From assembly GCA_052148715.1 (NCBI GenBank), contig JBKQHQ010000091.1, positions 28,563 through 92,562 on the forward strand: a stretch of 64,000 bases of DNA, read 5' to 3'. Below are positions 27,637-37,183 of the stretch, piece by piece. The notes below the pieces were generated by a model. It worked only from the letters and a program-made list of their open reading frames with translations. It searched no databases and had not been told where the DNA came from. The translations under genes were made by a program, and so were the position numbers. The stretch is from JBKQHQ01 sp052148715. GTDB taxonomy: Bacteria > Pseudomonadota > Alphaproteobacteria > Rhizobiales > Xanthobacteraceae. Each line of letters opens with the position of its first letter. Position 1 is the first letter of the stretch.

Positions 27637-29187
27637 TTGTTCGGTAAGCGTAGCACCTCCGAGTCCCGTCCCGCGGCACCGGCGCCCGCCTCTCGGCCGG
27701 CGCCGGGCTCGGCGCCGACTGCGGATGCCCAAGCGCCGGCCGCCAAGGCCGCCCCCGCCGATCTCGGTCTAACGCCGTTTCCCTCCGCCGGCCTCGGGGC
27801 CCCGATCCTGTCGGCGCCGACCCGCCCGAGCAGCAGCGCAAGCCAGCCTCCGGCACCACCCCCGATCCCGTCGGCGACCGATTCACGCCGCTCGGAGGCG
27901 TATTACGAGGTCAAGGGCACGATCTTCGGGGCGTTGATCGAAGCCATCGATCTCGCACAGCTCGCCAAGCTTGATGCCGATTCCGCGCGCGAGGAAATCC
28001 GCGACATCGTCAACGAGATCATCGCGATCAAAAACGTCGTGATGTCGATCTCGGAGCAGGAGGAGCTGCTCGACGACATCTGCAACGACGTGCTCGGCTA
28101 TGGGCCGCTCGAGCCGCTGCTCGCACGCGACGACATCGCCGACATCATGGTGAACGGTTCCGGCACCGTCTACATCGAGGTGCTGGGTAAGATTCAAAAG
28201 ACCGGCATCCGCTTTCGCGACAACCAGCAGCTCTTGAACATCTGTCAACGCATCGTCAGCCAGATCGGCCGCCGGGTGGATGAATCCTCACCGATCTGCG
28301 ATGCGCGCTTGCCGGACGGATCACGCGTCAACGCCATCGTGCCACCGCTGGCGATCGATGGTCCGGCGCTGACGATCCGGAAATTCAAGAAGGACAAGCT
28401 GACCCTCGAACAGCTCGTCAAATTCGGCACGATCACGCCGGAGGGCGCCGAGATTCTTAAGGTCATTGGCCGCGCCCGGGTCAATACACTGGTTTCTGGC
28501 GGCACCGGTTCCGGCAAAACGACATTGCTCAATTGCCTGACCCGCTACATCGACGACGACGAGCGTATCATCACCTGCGAGGACGCCGCCGAGTTGCAGC
28601 TGCAGCAGCCGCACGTGGTCCGCCTGGAAACCCGCCCGCCCAATCTGGAAGGCGAAGGTCAGGTGACCATGCGCGACCTCGTCCGCAACTGTCTGCGCAT
28701 GCGGCCGGAACGCATCATCGTCGGCGAGGTGCGCGGACCCGAGGCTTTCGATCTGTTGCAGGCGATGAATACCGGCCACGACGGGTCGATGGGGACACTG
28801 CATGCCAACAACCCGCGCGAGGGCCTGTCGCGGCTGGAATCGATGATTACCATGGGCGGCTTCGCGCTACCGTCCCGCACCATCCGCGAGATGATCTGTG
28901 CCTCGGTCGACGTCGTGGTGCAAGCCGCGCGCTTGCGCGACGGCTCGCGCCGGATCACGCACATCACCGAGGTCATGGGCATGGAAGGTGACGTGATCAT
29001 CACCCAGGACCTATTCCTGTACGAAATGATCGGCGAGGACGCGAACGGCAACATCATCGGCCGCCATCGATCGACCGGGATCGGCCGTCCGCGCTTCTGG
29101 GAGCGCGCCCGTTATTACGGCGAAGAGAAACGGCTGGCAGCCGCCCTCGATGCCGCCATAGACGAAAGCGAGCCGGTCAGGGCCTGA
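27637..29187 (+). CDS. cpaF: Secretion/assembly ATPase CpaF (TadA)
   Basis: 516 residues, starting at a TTG preceded by CCGGAGA. About 80 N-terminal residues are Pro/Ala-rich and disordered. The core begins YYEVKGTIFGALIEAIDL and contains the Walker A NTLVSGGTGSGKTTLLNCL, the Asp box CEDAAELQL and a Walker B with RMRPERIIVGEVRGPEAFDL, then the His box TGHDGSMGTLHANN. It is the hexameric motor that drives extension (and perhaps retraction) of the Flp pilus. The stop overlaps the tadB start by 1 nt. Confidence 0.96.
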   Translation: MFGKRSTSESRPAAPAPASRPAPGSAPTADAQAPAAKAAPADLGLTPFPSAGLGAPILSAPTRPSSSASQPPAPPPIPSATDSRRSEAYYEVKGTIFGALIEAIDLAQLAKLDADSAREEIRDIVNEIIAIKNVVMSISEQEELLDDICNDVLGYGPLEPLLARDDIADIMVNGSGTVYIEVLGKIQKTGIRFRDNQQLLNICQRIVSQIGRRVDESSPICDARLPDGSRVNAIVPPLAIDGPALTIRKFKKDKLTLEQLVKFGTITPEGAEILKVIGRARVNTLVSGGTGSGKTTLLNCLTRYIDDDERIITCEDAAELQLQQPHVVRLETRPPNLEGEGQVTMRDLVRNCLRMRPERIIVGEVRGPEAFDLLQAMNTGHDGSMGTLHANNPREGLSRLESMITMGGFALPSRTIREMICASVDVVVQAARLRDGSRRITHITEVMGMEGDVIITQDLFLYEMIGEDANGNIIGRHRSTGIGRPRFWERARYYGEEKRLAAALDAAIDESEPVRA

Positions 29188-30185
29188 TGATGCACATTAC
29201 CATGAACCTCCAAGCGCTCGCGCTTTTCATGTTGGTTGCCGTTTCGATCGGCGGGGTCGCTTGGGTCTTTATTTATCCGCTGTTGTCTGGAGAACGACAG
29301 GCGGAGAAGCGCAAGGAGAGCGTCGCCCGACCCGAGCCGATGAGCCGCGTCGCCGCCGCCCGCAGCGGCGGACGTAAAACCCGCCGCGAACAGGTCGAGG
29401 GGTCCCTCAAAGACCTCGAAGAGCGAAATCAGAAGCGCAAGCGCCCCTCATTATCGACCCGCATCATGCGGGCAGGCCTTTCGTGGTCGAAGCAGCGCTT
29501 TTTCCTGACCAGCGGCGGACTAGGTGTCTTCGTTTTCGTTCTCGCTGTCGGAGGCGGCGCGGGCCTCTTGCCGGCCCTTGGCTTCGGTTTCTTTGCTGGC
29601 TGCGGTCTGCCGCTTTGGATGCTTTCATTCTTGAAGAAACGCCGCGAGTCCCGGTTCATCACCGCATTCCCCGACGCCGTCGACGTGATCGTGCGCGGCA
29701 TCAAGTCCGGCTTGCCCGTGCTCGAATGCTTCAGGATGATTGCCAACGAGTCACCGGAGCCGGTGCGCAGCGAATTCCGCAGTATCATCGAGACGCAAGC
29801 CGTAGGCTTGACGCTCGGCGAGGCCTCCGCCAAGCTTTACGAGCACATCCCGCTCGCTGAAGCCAACTTCTTCGGGATCGTCATCACGATCCAACAGAAG
29901 GCCGGCGGCAATCTTTCCGAAGCTTTGGGTAACCTGTCCCGCGTGCTGCGTGACCGCAAGCGGATGAGGGCGAAGATCAAGGCCATGTCGATGGAGGCCA
30001 AGGCGTCGGCCTCCATCATCGCCGCCCTGCCGGTCGCGGTGATGACGCTCGTTTATCTGACCAGCCCGGATTACATCGCGCTGCTGTGGACACAATCGAT
30101 CGGCCGCGTCATGCTTGCCGCCTGCGGAATCTGGATGATGCTCGGCGTGCTGGTCATGCGCAAGATGATCAATTTCGATTTCTGA
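29187..30185 (+). CDS. tadB: Tad inner-membrane platform protein TadB
   Basis: 332 residues. An N-terminal helix and a long charged linker are followed by a T2SSF domain with FPDAVDVIVRGIKSGLPVLE and FFGIVITIQQKAGGNLSEAL, the two family signatures, and C-terminal membrane helices. It forms the inner-membrane platform with TadC. The ATG overlaps the cpaF stop (TGATG). Confidence 0.94.
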   Translation: MMHITMNLQALALFMLVAVSIGGVAWVFIYPLLSGERQAEKRKESVARPEPMSRVAAARSGGRKTRREQVEGSLKDLEERNQKRKRPSLSTRIMRAGLSWSKQRFFLTSGGLGVFVFVLAVGGGAGLLPALGFGFFAGCGLPLWMLSFLKKRRESRFITAFPDAVDVIVRGIKSGLPVLECFRMIANESPEPVRSEFRSIIETQAVGLTLGEASAKLYEHIPLAEANFFGIVITIQQKAGGNLSEALGNLSRVLRDRKRMRAKIKAMSMEAKASASIIAALPVAVMTLVYLTSPDYIALLWTQSIGRVMLAACGIWMMLGVLVMRKMINFDF

Positions 30186-30194
30186 GCGCACGCC

Positions 30195-31169
30195 ATGATC
30201 GAATTGCTGATTCAAAGACTGCAAGACCCCCACCTGCTCACCATGGTGTTCGCCGCAATCGCGGCAGGCGCGACGGTGCTGACTTTGGCGATGCCGCTGG
30301 TGGCGACGGACACGCTCGCCAAGCGCATGAAGTCGGTTGCGCTCGAGCGCGAGAAGATTCGCCAACGCGAGCGTGAGCGGATGGCGCGCGGCGAAAAGGT
30401 CAGCCTGCGCCGTTCACCCAAACAGTACATGAAGACGATCGTTGAGCAATTCAACTTGGCGAAGTGGGTCGGCCAGGAGGAAGCGCGCGCCAAGCTCGTG
30501 CAGGCGGGTTACCGCGGCCATGCTCCATACATCACTTACCTGTTCTTCCGCATGGTGGCGCCGGTGGCGATGTTTCTGGCCGCCGGATTCTACGTCTTCG
30601 TGGTGCTCCAGCTCGAGCAACCCACCACGATCAAGATCGGCATATGCATTCTGGCAGCCTATATCGGCATGCACGTACCCTACCTAATCCTGAAGAACAA
30701 AATCACGAAGCGACAGCTTTCGATCCGCAGGGCTTTTCCCGATGCGCTCGATTTGTTGCTGATTTGCGTCGAGTCCGGCATGTCGGTCGAGGCGGCGTTC
30801 CTCAAGGTCAGCCAGGAGATCGGCTCGCAATCGGTCGCCTTGGCGGAGGAGTTCACCTTGACGACGGCCGAGCTCTCGTATTTGCAGGATCGCCGCCAAG
30901 CCTACGAGAACTTGGCCAAGCGCACCGATATGGAGGGCGTGAAATCCGTCTGCATCGCACTGCAGCAGGCCGAGCGGTACGGCACGCCGCTCGCCAACGC
31001 GCTGCGCGTGATGGCGCAGGAAAACCGCGACATGCGCATGATGGAGGCCGAGAAAAAAGCCGCCGGCCTGCCGCCGAAGCTGACGGTGCCGATGATCCTG
31101 TTCTTTCTTCCGGTCCTGTTCGTCGTGATCCTGGGCCCGGCAGCCATCAAGGTGATGGCATTACATTGA
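30195..31169 (+). CDS. tadC: Tad inner-membrane platform protein TadC
   Basis: 324 residues with a T2SSF domain: RRAFPDALDLLLICVESGMS and KSVCIALQQAERYGTPLANA are visible, with membrane helices at about 15-35, 110-160 and 295-320. It pairs with TadB. It closes the plus-strand pilus operon; the next gene (TPR lipoprotein) is convergent, 61 nt away. Confidence 0.94.
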   Translation: MIELLIQRLQDPHLLTMVFAAIAAGATVLTLAMPLVATDTLAKRMKSVALEREKIRQRERERMARGEKVSLRRSPKQYMKTIVEQFNLAKWVGQEEARAKLVQAGYRGHAPYITYLFFRMVAPVAMFLAAGFYVFVVLQLEQPTTIKIGICILAAYIGMHVPYLILKNKITKRQLSIRRAFPDALDLLLICVESGMSVEAAFLKVSQEIGSQSVALAEEFTLTTAELSYLQDRRQAYENLAKRTDMEGVKSVCIALQQAERYGTPLANALRVMAQENRDMRMMEAEKKAAGLPPKLTVPMILFFLPVLFVVILGPAAIKVMALH

Positions 31170-31230
31170 TCGTTCGAGAGCTTTTGCTGGAAGCGTGCAA
31201 GCCCACCGTTTCAGCCGGAAGACCCCATCG

Positions 31231-32037
31231 CTAAAGGTTGCCGGAACCGAACGACGGTTTGCCGGCCCCCCTCACCTCGCTCCGCTGCGCCAACATCTGC
31301 CGCACATAGGCGACATTGGCGGCGGCCTCGTCCGGAGGCAGATCCGCGCGCGCAATGCTTTCGGCTTCGGCGAAGCGCCCTTGCAGCCCGACGACCAGGG
31401 CAAGGTTCTGGCGGACACGCTGGTCGGCGCCCGGCCGCGCGGCGGCGCGCCGGAGCGTCGCCTCGGCGCGCGGCAGATCCTTTGACAGGGCGTAGGATAG
31501 GCCGAGATTAGAGAGCACCGAGGGATCGTCGGGCACCATCTTGAGAGCGTTGGCGTAATAGCGCTGCGCCTGGTCATGCCGACCCATCTCATCGAGCACC
31601 GCGCCTTGCGCCGAAAGGACCCGCCAATCGGGCTGGTCGGGCGTGTGCGCGCGCGTGAGCACGTCGAGCGCCTGATCGTAGTTGCCGATTTCGGCCAAGG
31701 CCCGCCCGTAGGCGCCCAGCAGAGCCTTATTCTTGGGATTGCGGATCGAAGCCTGCTCGAGCACGGCCGCGGCCTGACTGCGTTGGCCGGTCGCCCGCAG
31801 CGCCCGAGCATAACGTATGGCCGCGTCGGGATCTTGCTGATTGGCACGATAGCGCTCGCCCCAAACGTCCACCTCGCGCCGCCAATCGCCCTCCGATCCC
31901 GGCTCCGGGGTTGACGTGGCCACCGAGCCCGTCGAATTCATTCCGGCCGTGCTACAGCCGCCCGTCGCCGCAGCCAAGAGCGCAACGACCGCAACGGAGG
32001 CGACGCAGCGCGCCGGACGAGTCGAGGACAAACGCAT
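31231..32037 (-). CDS. TPR lipoprotein, probable TadD-type pilotin
   Basis: 268 residues from ATG 32037. A lipobox (AAATGGC) ends the signal peptide. Several TPR-like units follow (AIRYARALRATGQRSQAAAV; LLGAYGRALAEIGNYDQALD; AQRYYANALKMVPDDPSVLS; NLGLSYALSKDLPRAEATL). TadD lipoproteins with TPRs are needed for Flp pilus biogenesis, and the position next to tadC supports that job, although here it is transcribed convergently rather than inside the operon. Confidence 0.85.
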   Translation of the reverse strand: MRLSSTRPARCVASVAVVALLAAATGGCSTAGMNSTGSVATSTPEPGSEGDWRREVDVWGERYRANQQDPDAAIRYARALRATGQRSQAAAVLEQASIRNPKNKALLGAYGRALAEIGNYDQALDVLTRAHTPDQPDWRVLSAQGAVLDEMGRHDQAQRYYANALKMVPDDPSVLSNLGLSYALSKDLPRAEATLRRAAARPGADQRVRQNLALVVGLQGRFAEAESIARADLPPDEAAANVAYVRQMLAQRSEVRGAGKPSFGSGNL

Positions 32038-32205
32038 GGGCGTCAACGCATTGCCAAGACCGGCCGCGGATGCGGTCGGCTGGGGCAAAGCAATAGAGCG
32101 TTAACCCTAACGCGGGGTTAAAAGGCGGCCGACGCCGCCTGAGCGCTCCTTCACCGCTACGCCATCGCGTGCTAGCACACACCCGCCATTCACCGGGACA
32201 CAGGC

Positions 32206-33588
32206 ATGCATTCGGCATTCGTGACGCGGGGCGAGGCAGCCGAGGCGATTCCAATCTGGTTCGTATCCGCTTCGAGCTGGCGCGACCTGCGCCAGTCCTT
32301 CGACGGGCGAACGCTTGCTTATGTGGATGCTGCCGGCTTCGAGCCGAAACCAGGCCGGTTCATCGTTCTGCCGGGGTCGAACGGAGAGATCAGCGGCGCC
32401 CTGTTCGGCCTTGAAGCCTTGGACGATTTCCAGGATCGCTTTCTGCCCGGGCGCCTGTCTGACCTGCTGCCTGCGGGCACGTACCGGTTTGCCAACGCGC
32501 CGCACGATCCGCGCCTCGCCTCCCTCGCCTTCGCCTTGGGATCCTACCGCTTCACGCGCTACGCCGGGGCGCCGGACAAAGACGTGCGGCTCGCGCTGCC
32601 CGAAGGCATCGATGGCGAGGATCTCTCCCGCATCGCCGACGGCGTCGCGCTGGCGCGCGACCTCATCAACACGCCGGCAAACGACATGGGGCCGGCGGAG
32701 GTCGAGCAGGCGGCGCGCGCGCTCGCCAAACAGCATGGCGCGACGCTGCAAACAATCGAGGGCGACGATCTGCTCGGCCAAAACTATCCGTTGATCCATG
32801 CGGTCGGACGCGCGGCCGCGCGGGCTCCGCGCCTCATCGACCTGCGGTGGGGCGACCCTGGCCATCCAAAAGTGACGCTGGTCGGCAAGGGCGTTTGCTT
32901 CGATTCGGGCGGGCTCGATATCAAGCCCGAAAGCGGCATGCGGCTCATGAAGAAGGATATGGGCGGTGCGGCGTCCGTGCTGGCACTCGCCCATATGCTG
33001 ATGGATCGCGGCGTGAACCTGCGGCTACGGGTGCTGATCCCGGCGGTGGAGAACGCGATCTCAGGCTCGGCTTTTCGGCCGCTCGATGTTTATCGCGCGC
33101 GCACCGGTGTTTCGGTCGAGATCGGCAATACCGACGCGGAAGGTCGGCTCATCCTGGCGGACGCGCTCGCTGCTGCCGATGAGGAAAAGCCCGAGCTCCT
33201 GATTGACCTCGGCACACTCACCGGCGCGGCGCGCGTCGCGCTCGGTCCCGATCTGCCGCCGTTCTACACCGACGATGAGGGGCTCGCCGCCGAGCTGGCC
33301 GGTTGCGCCGCGGCGGAGAACGATCCGCTGTGGCGGCTGCCGCTGTGGCCACCATACAAATCCATGCTGGACTCGAAAGTCGCCGATATCAGCAATGTCG
33401 GATCGAGCAGCTTCGCCGGCTCGATCACCTGCGCGCTGTTCCTGCAGCGCTTCGTGGCCGCCGCCGAAGCGTGGCTGCACATCGATATTTACGCTTGGAC
33501 GCCGACCGCCAAGCCGGCCCGGCCCGAAGGCGGCGAATGCCAGGCGGCGCGCGCTCTCTATGCGTTGCTCGCCGCGCGCTATGGCTGA
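32206..33588 (+). CDS. Leucyl aminopeptidase family (M17) protein
   Basis: 460 residues. The metal- and substrate-binding core is intact: GKGVCFDSGGLDIKPE (Lys and Asp ligands), MKKDMGGAA (Asp) and NTDAEGRLILADAL (Asp, Glu and the catalytic Arg). The N-terminal domain (WFVSASSWRDL) is divergent from E. coli PepA, as in the alphaproteobacterial clade. It releases N-terminal amino acids from peptides in the cytosol using two Zn or Mn ions. Confidence 0.93.
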   Translation: MHSAFVTRGEAAEAIPIWFVSASSWRDLRQSFDGRTLAYVDAAGFEPKPGRFIVLPGSNGEISGALFGLEALDDFQDRFLPGRLSDLLPAGTYRFANAPHDPRLASLAFALGSYRFTRYAGAPDKDVRLALPEGIDGEDLSRIADGVALARDLINTPANDMGPAEVEQAARALAKQHGATLQTIEGDDLLGQNYPLIHAVGRAAARAPRLIDLRWGDPGHPKVTLVGKGVCFDSGGLDIKPESGMRLMKKDMGGAASVLALAHMLMDRGVNLRLRVLIPAVENAISGSAFRPLDVYRARTGVSVEIGNTDAEGRLILADALAAADEEKPELLIDLGTLTGAARVALGPDLPPFYTDDEGLAAELAGCAAAENDPLWRLPLWPPYKSMLDSKVADISNVGSSSFAGSITCALFLQRFVAAAEAWLHIDIYAWTPTAKPARPEGGECQAARALYALLAARYG

Positions 33589-33653
33589 GCCCAGCCGCGA
33601 CGGAGCGGCGGTCGTGGCGCGCCGCGGCCGCGTCTCACTTTCCTGAGAATACT

Positions 33654-33971
33654 TTACTCACGGCGGAAGGCCTTCCGCAACGTGCCCAAAGCGTTTCCCC
33701 CCTCGCCCGTACTTGGCCTCTCGTGACAAGGCACCTCGCGCCGGTCCGTGATGCTAGTGGTCGCGCTATCGAACGAAGTCTGCTGGCATTCCCCATTCTC
33801 CGAGGGGACAAGCATTCTTGTCGAGCGCACCCGCTGCGATCGGGCAATCGCCTCGGGATCGGGCCGGAACCAGGAGCTTGGGCTCGGGCCAAAGAGGACA
33901 AAGACCAGGACTAGGCCGAAGCAGGCCCAGGCAGCTATCGACCAATATTCAAGCGCAGACAGTCTCCGCAT
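33654..33971 (-). CDS. Small membrane protein, function unknown
   Basis: 105 residues: one membrane helix near the N-terminus (YWSIAAWACFGLVLVFVLFG) and a polar, possibly disordered C-terminus. GGAG lies 5 nt before the ATG. No family recognised. It lies between the aminopeptidase and rhomboid genes on the opposite strand. Confidence 0.45.
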   Translation of the reverse strand: MRRLSALEYWSIAAWACFGLVLVFVLFGPSPSSWFRPDPEAIARSQRVRSTRMLVPSENGECQQTSFDSATTSITDRREVPCHERPSTGEGGNALGTLRKAFRRE

Positions 33972-34136
33972 GGGGACTCCGAGACGCCGGACGCTACATC
34001 TTAAACGATAATGGTTGCCAGCCGCTTACTGCCGCCCCTCTTGCGTCCGTTTTGCTTCCTGGCGCGCGGGCGTCGGGCTACGCTGCGCCATCTTTGTGCC
34101 GTCTTGGGCCGCGGGACTGGAGACTGAGGGGGGCGA

Positions 34137-34838
34137 ATGGTCTTTCCACTTTATGACGATAATCCGTTCAAATTTCGCGTTCTGCCCTACGTGACCTGGG
34201 GTTTGATCGCGTTGAATGTCCTCGTATTCCTCATCCAAGCTTCGTCGGACACCGAAGGTGCCAAGGCTATTCTCGCCTCGTTCGGCGCCACGCCCGCGGC
34301 GGTCTTCCACGAGGTTCGTCAACCCGGTGTCCTGCCGGCGGAATTGACGCTCGTAACCAGCATGTTTCTGCATGGCGGCTGGGAGCATCTCCTCGGCAAC
34401 ATGCTCTACCTTTGGGTGTTCGGCGATGACATCGAGGAAGCCCTGGGGCCGGGGCGGTTCATCGCCTTCTATCTCCTCAGCGGTATCGCCGCCGCGCTCG
34501 CCTATAGCGCCCTCGACATTCATTCGACGACCCCGTTGGTCGGAGCGTCCGGGGCCATCTCAGGGATTCTGGCCGCCTATCTGTTGCTGCGTCCGTGCGC
34601 GAAAGTCGCGGTGTTCGTGCTGCGCGTGGTCATTCGCGTGCGTGCCTATTGGGTGATCGGCGGTTGGGCCCTGCTGCAACTCTATCTGCTCGCCAACCGG
34701 ACCGGCGACGATGTCGCCTACATCGCCCATGTGGGTGGGCTCGTCGCGGGCGCCGCCTTGTTCGTGCTGCTGCGGCCCGCCGGCGTGCAATTGTTCGAAT
34801 GTGTTGAAGAGCCGCAGCAGACCGCCGCAACGACGTGA
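34137..34838 (+). CDS. Rhomboid family intramembrane serine protease
   Basis: 233 residues with six hydrophobic segments. The catalytic dyad is S138 in LVGASGAISG (GxSG) and H198 in YIAHVGGLVAG. FLHGGWEHLLGNMLYLWVFG is the conserved loop-1/helix-2 region. Such enzymes cleave membrane proteins within the bilayer. GAGGGGGG precedes the ATG. Confidence 0.93.
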   Translation: MVFPLYDDNPFKFRVLPYVTWGLIALNVLVFLIQASSDTEGAKAILASFGATPAAVFHEVRQPGVLPAELTLVTSMFLHGGWEHLLGNMLYLWVFGDDIEEALGPGRFIAFYLLSGIAAALAYSALDIHSTTPLVGASGAISGILAAYLLLRPCAKVAVFVLRVVIRVRAYWVIGGWALLQLYLLANRTGDDVAYIAHVGGLVAGAALFVLLRPAGVQLFECVEEPQQTAATT

Positions 34839-34858
34839 GGGCAAGCGTTGAGCGTTGC

Positions 34859-34877
34859 CGGCAGAAAAATTGCCGGT
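34859..34877. terminator. Hairpin between convergent rhomboid and NUDIX genes
   Basis: CCGGCA and TGCCGG pair around GAAAAAT, with outer bases CGTTG/CAACG able to extend the stem. It lies between two convergent stops (34838 and 34890), so it may serve both strands. Confidence 0.45.
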
Positions 34878-34889
34878 TCGAACGCAACG

Positions 34890-35531
34890 TTAATCAGGAC
34901 GCAGCGCCGCAGGCAGACGCTCACGGTTGAGCGCGAGCCATTGCAGCGCAATGATCAACAGACCGTTGCTGATCCTGCCCTGAGCAAGCGCCGCAATCGC
35001 GTGATCGATGTCTACCCGCAGCGGCTTGATTTCTTCCCCCTCCGCCGCAGCGCCGGCGCGCTCCGGGACGGCGGATGCGTCGACCACGGCAAGGAAGACG
35101 GTTGCCAGCTCGTCAGTCAGCCCAGGTGTCGGAAAGAAGCTGAACAGCTCGACGAGACGCGTCGGCGCGACACCGATCTCTTCCAAGCATTCTCGGCGCG
35201 CCGCCTCGGCCACGGTCTCGTTGCCGTCAACGAGGCCGGCGACGATCTCGATCAGCTCTCCCTTGCCGGAAGCAAGATGCGCGGCCAAGCGAAACTGCCG
35301 GATCAAGACGATCTCACCGCGCTCGGGGTCGATCGGGACCACGCCTATCACACGACCGCCACGCAAAATGTCGCGCGTCTGCGTGGTCGGCGACCCGTCG
35401 GCGCGTGGCACCGTGACGCGGTATCGTTGATACGGCCGAAAGCCGTCAGCCAGCGTCAGCGGACCCGACAAGGTGACATCGACAGCGGCATCGGCAAGTG
35501 GCGCGTCCGCAGGCCTGGAAGCACGGTTCAT
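34890..35531 (-). CDS. NUDIX hydrolase, ADP-ribose pyrophosphatase type
   Basis: 213 residues. The Nudix box is GLVDGNETVAEAARRECLEE followed by IGV, with an upstream IRQFRLAA and ELIEIVAG of the ADP-ribose pyrophosphatase group. It hydrolyses nucleoside diphosphates linked to another moiety. It starts 11 nt after the yejF-like stop and is probably the last gene of that operon. Confidence 0.88.
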   Translation of the reverse strand: MNRASRPADAPLADAAVDVTLSGPLTLADGFRPYQRYRVTVPRADGSPTTQTRDILRGGRVIGVVPIDPERGEIVLIRQFRLAAHLASGKGELIEIVAGLVDGNETVAEAARRECLEEIGVAPTRLVELFSFFPTPGLTDELATVFLAVVDASAVPERAGAAAEGEEIKPLRVDIDHAIAALAQGRISNGLLIIALQWLALNRERLPAALRPD

Positions 35532-35542
35532 GTCGGGGAAAC

Positions 35543-37183
35543 CTATTGCGCCACCGTGCCCTCGGCAGCGGTCTCGAGGTTGAAGGCGGCAGCGAACAGC
35601 GCACGGGTGTAAGCGCTACGCGGCGCTTTGAACAGCTCGGCGGCAGGCCCCTCCTCCACGATCTTTCCCTGCTGCATCACGACGAGCCGGCTCGCCAGCG
35701 CGGCGACGACCCGCAGGTCGTGCGATATGAACATATAGGTCAGGTTACGGCGCTTCTGCAGGTCGCGCATGAGATCGACCATTTGCGCTTGAATCAGCAT
35801 GTCCAGCGCGCTCGTCGGCTCATCGAGCACGACGAAGGTAGGTTCGAGCACGACCGCGCGCGCGAGCGCGATGCGCTGGCGCTGGCCGCCGGAGAACTCG
35901 TGCGGATAGCGAGACCGCGTTTGCGGATCGAGCCCAACATCGGTCAAGGCGCGGATCACCCGCTGGTCGCGCTCGTGCCGCGAAAGGTCTGGCTGATGCA
36001 CGAACAAACCTTCTTCGATGATGTCGGCAACGGACATGCGCGGGCTGAGCGAGCCGTAGGGATCCTGGAACACGATCTGCATATCCCGTCGGAACGGCCG
36101 CATCTCGCTAAACTTCAGTCCCTGCAGGCCGTGGCCCAAGAACACGATCGGACCTTGCGACGAAATCAGCCGCAGGATGGCGAGGCCGAGGGTTGTCTTA
36201 CCCGATCCGGACTCGCCGACGACGCCAAGCGTCTCACCCTTGCGCACGACGACGCTCACGCCGTCGACCGCCTTGACATGACCCACCACCTTGCGCAGCA
36301 AGCCGCGCTTGACCGGATACCAGACCCGCAAATCCTTGGTTTCCAACACGACCGGCGCGTCGGGCTGCAGCGGCGCAGGATCGGGCTTCGGCTCGGCAGC
36401 AAGCAGCGCACGCGTGTAGGCATGCTCGGGCGCGCCGAAGACGCGCTCGACCGGCCCCTGCTCGACGATCTTGCCGTTGCTCATCACGCAGACCCGATCG
36501 GCAATCTTGCGCACGATGCCGAGATCATGGGTAATGAACAGCATGGCCATCCCGAGCCGCGATTGAATGTCCTTGAGGAGTTGCAGAATCTGTGCCTGAA
36601 CGGTGACATCGAGCGCGGTCGTCGGCTCGTCGGCGATCAGCAGATCGGGCTCGTTGGCGAGCGCCATGGCGATCATGACGCGTTGGCGCTGTCCGCCCGA
36701 CAGCTGATGCGGATAGTTGCCGAGACGCGCCTGCGGATCCGGGATGCCGACCTGGGTCAGCAATTCGATGATCCGACGGCGCGCGGCAAGCCCGCTGATC
36801 CCCTGGTGCAGATCGAGGATCTCGCCGATCTGCTTCTCGATCGTGTGCAGCGGATTGAGCGAGGTCATCGGCTCCTGAAAAATGATGGTGATGTCGTTGC
36901 CGCGCACCCGACGAATGTCGCGCTCCGGCAGGTGCAGGAGCTCCTGGCCCTTGAATAGGATCGAGCCGGAGGGGTGAAGCGCGGCCGGATACGGCAGCAG
37001 CTTGAGCACCGAGAGCGCGGTGACCGATTTGCCGGAGCCGGATTCGCCCACGAGCCCCACGGTCTCGCCCTTGGCGACGGCAAACGAGATGTGATCGACG
37101 CACAGCGTCTCGCGCTCGCCTTGGCGGAAGGCGACGGAGAGGTCCCTGACCTCCAAGAGCTTGCCCGGTCCAGCGTCCATCAT
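35543..37183 (-). CDS. yejF: Oligopeptide ABC transporter, double ATPase (YejF type)
   Basis: 546 residues with two ABC modules. The first has Walker A GESGSGKSVTAL, signature LSGGQRQRVMIAMAL and Walker B LLIADEPTTALDV. The second has GESGSGKTTLGLAI, FSGGQRQRIALARAV and FVVLDEPTSALD. The start overlaps the permease stop as ATGA. YejF-type fused ATPases energise uptake of oligopeptides and peptide antibiotics such as microcin C. Confidence 0.92.
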   Translation of the reverse strand: MMDAGPGKLLEVRDLSVAFRQGERETLCVDHISFAVAKGETVGLVGESGSGKSVTALSVLKLLPYPAALHPSGSILFKGQELLHLPERDIRRVRGNDITIIFQEPMTSLNPLHTIEKQIGEILDLHQGISGLAARRRIIELLTQVGIPDPQARLGNYPHQLSGGQRQRVMIAMALANEPDLLIADEPTTALDVTVQAQILQLLKDIQSRLGMAMLFITHDLGIVRKIADRVCVMSNGKIVEQGPVERVFGAPEHAYTRALLAAEPKPDPAPLQPDAPVVLETKDLRVWYPVKRGLLRKVVGHVKAVDGVSVVVRKGETLGVVGESGSGKTTLGLAILRLISSQGPIVFLGHGLQGLKFSEMRPFRRDMQIVFQDPYGSLSPRMSVADIIEEGLFVHQPDLSRHERDQRVIRALTDVGLDPQTRSRYPHEFSGGQRQRIALARAVVLEPTFVVLDEPTSALDMLIQAQMVDLMRDLQKRRNLTYMFISHDLRVVAALASRLVVMQQGKIVEEGPAAELFKAPRSAYTRALFAAAFNLETAAEGTVAQ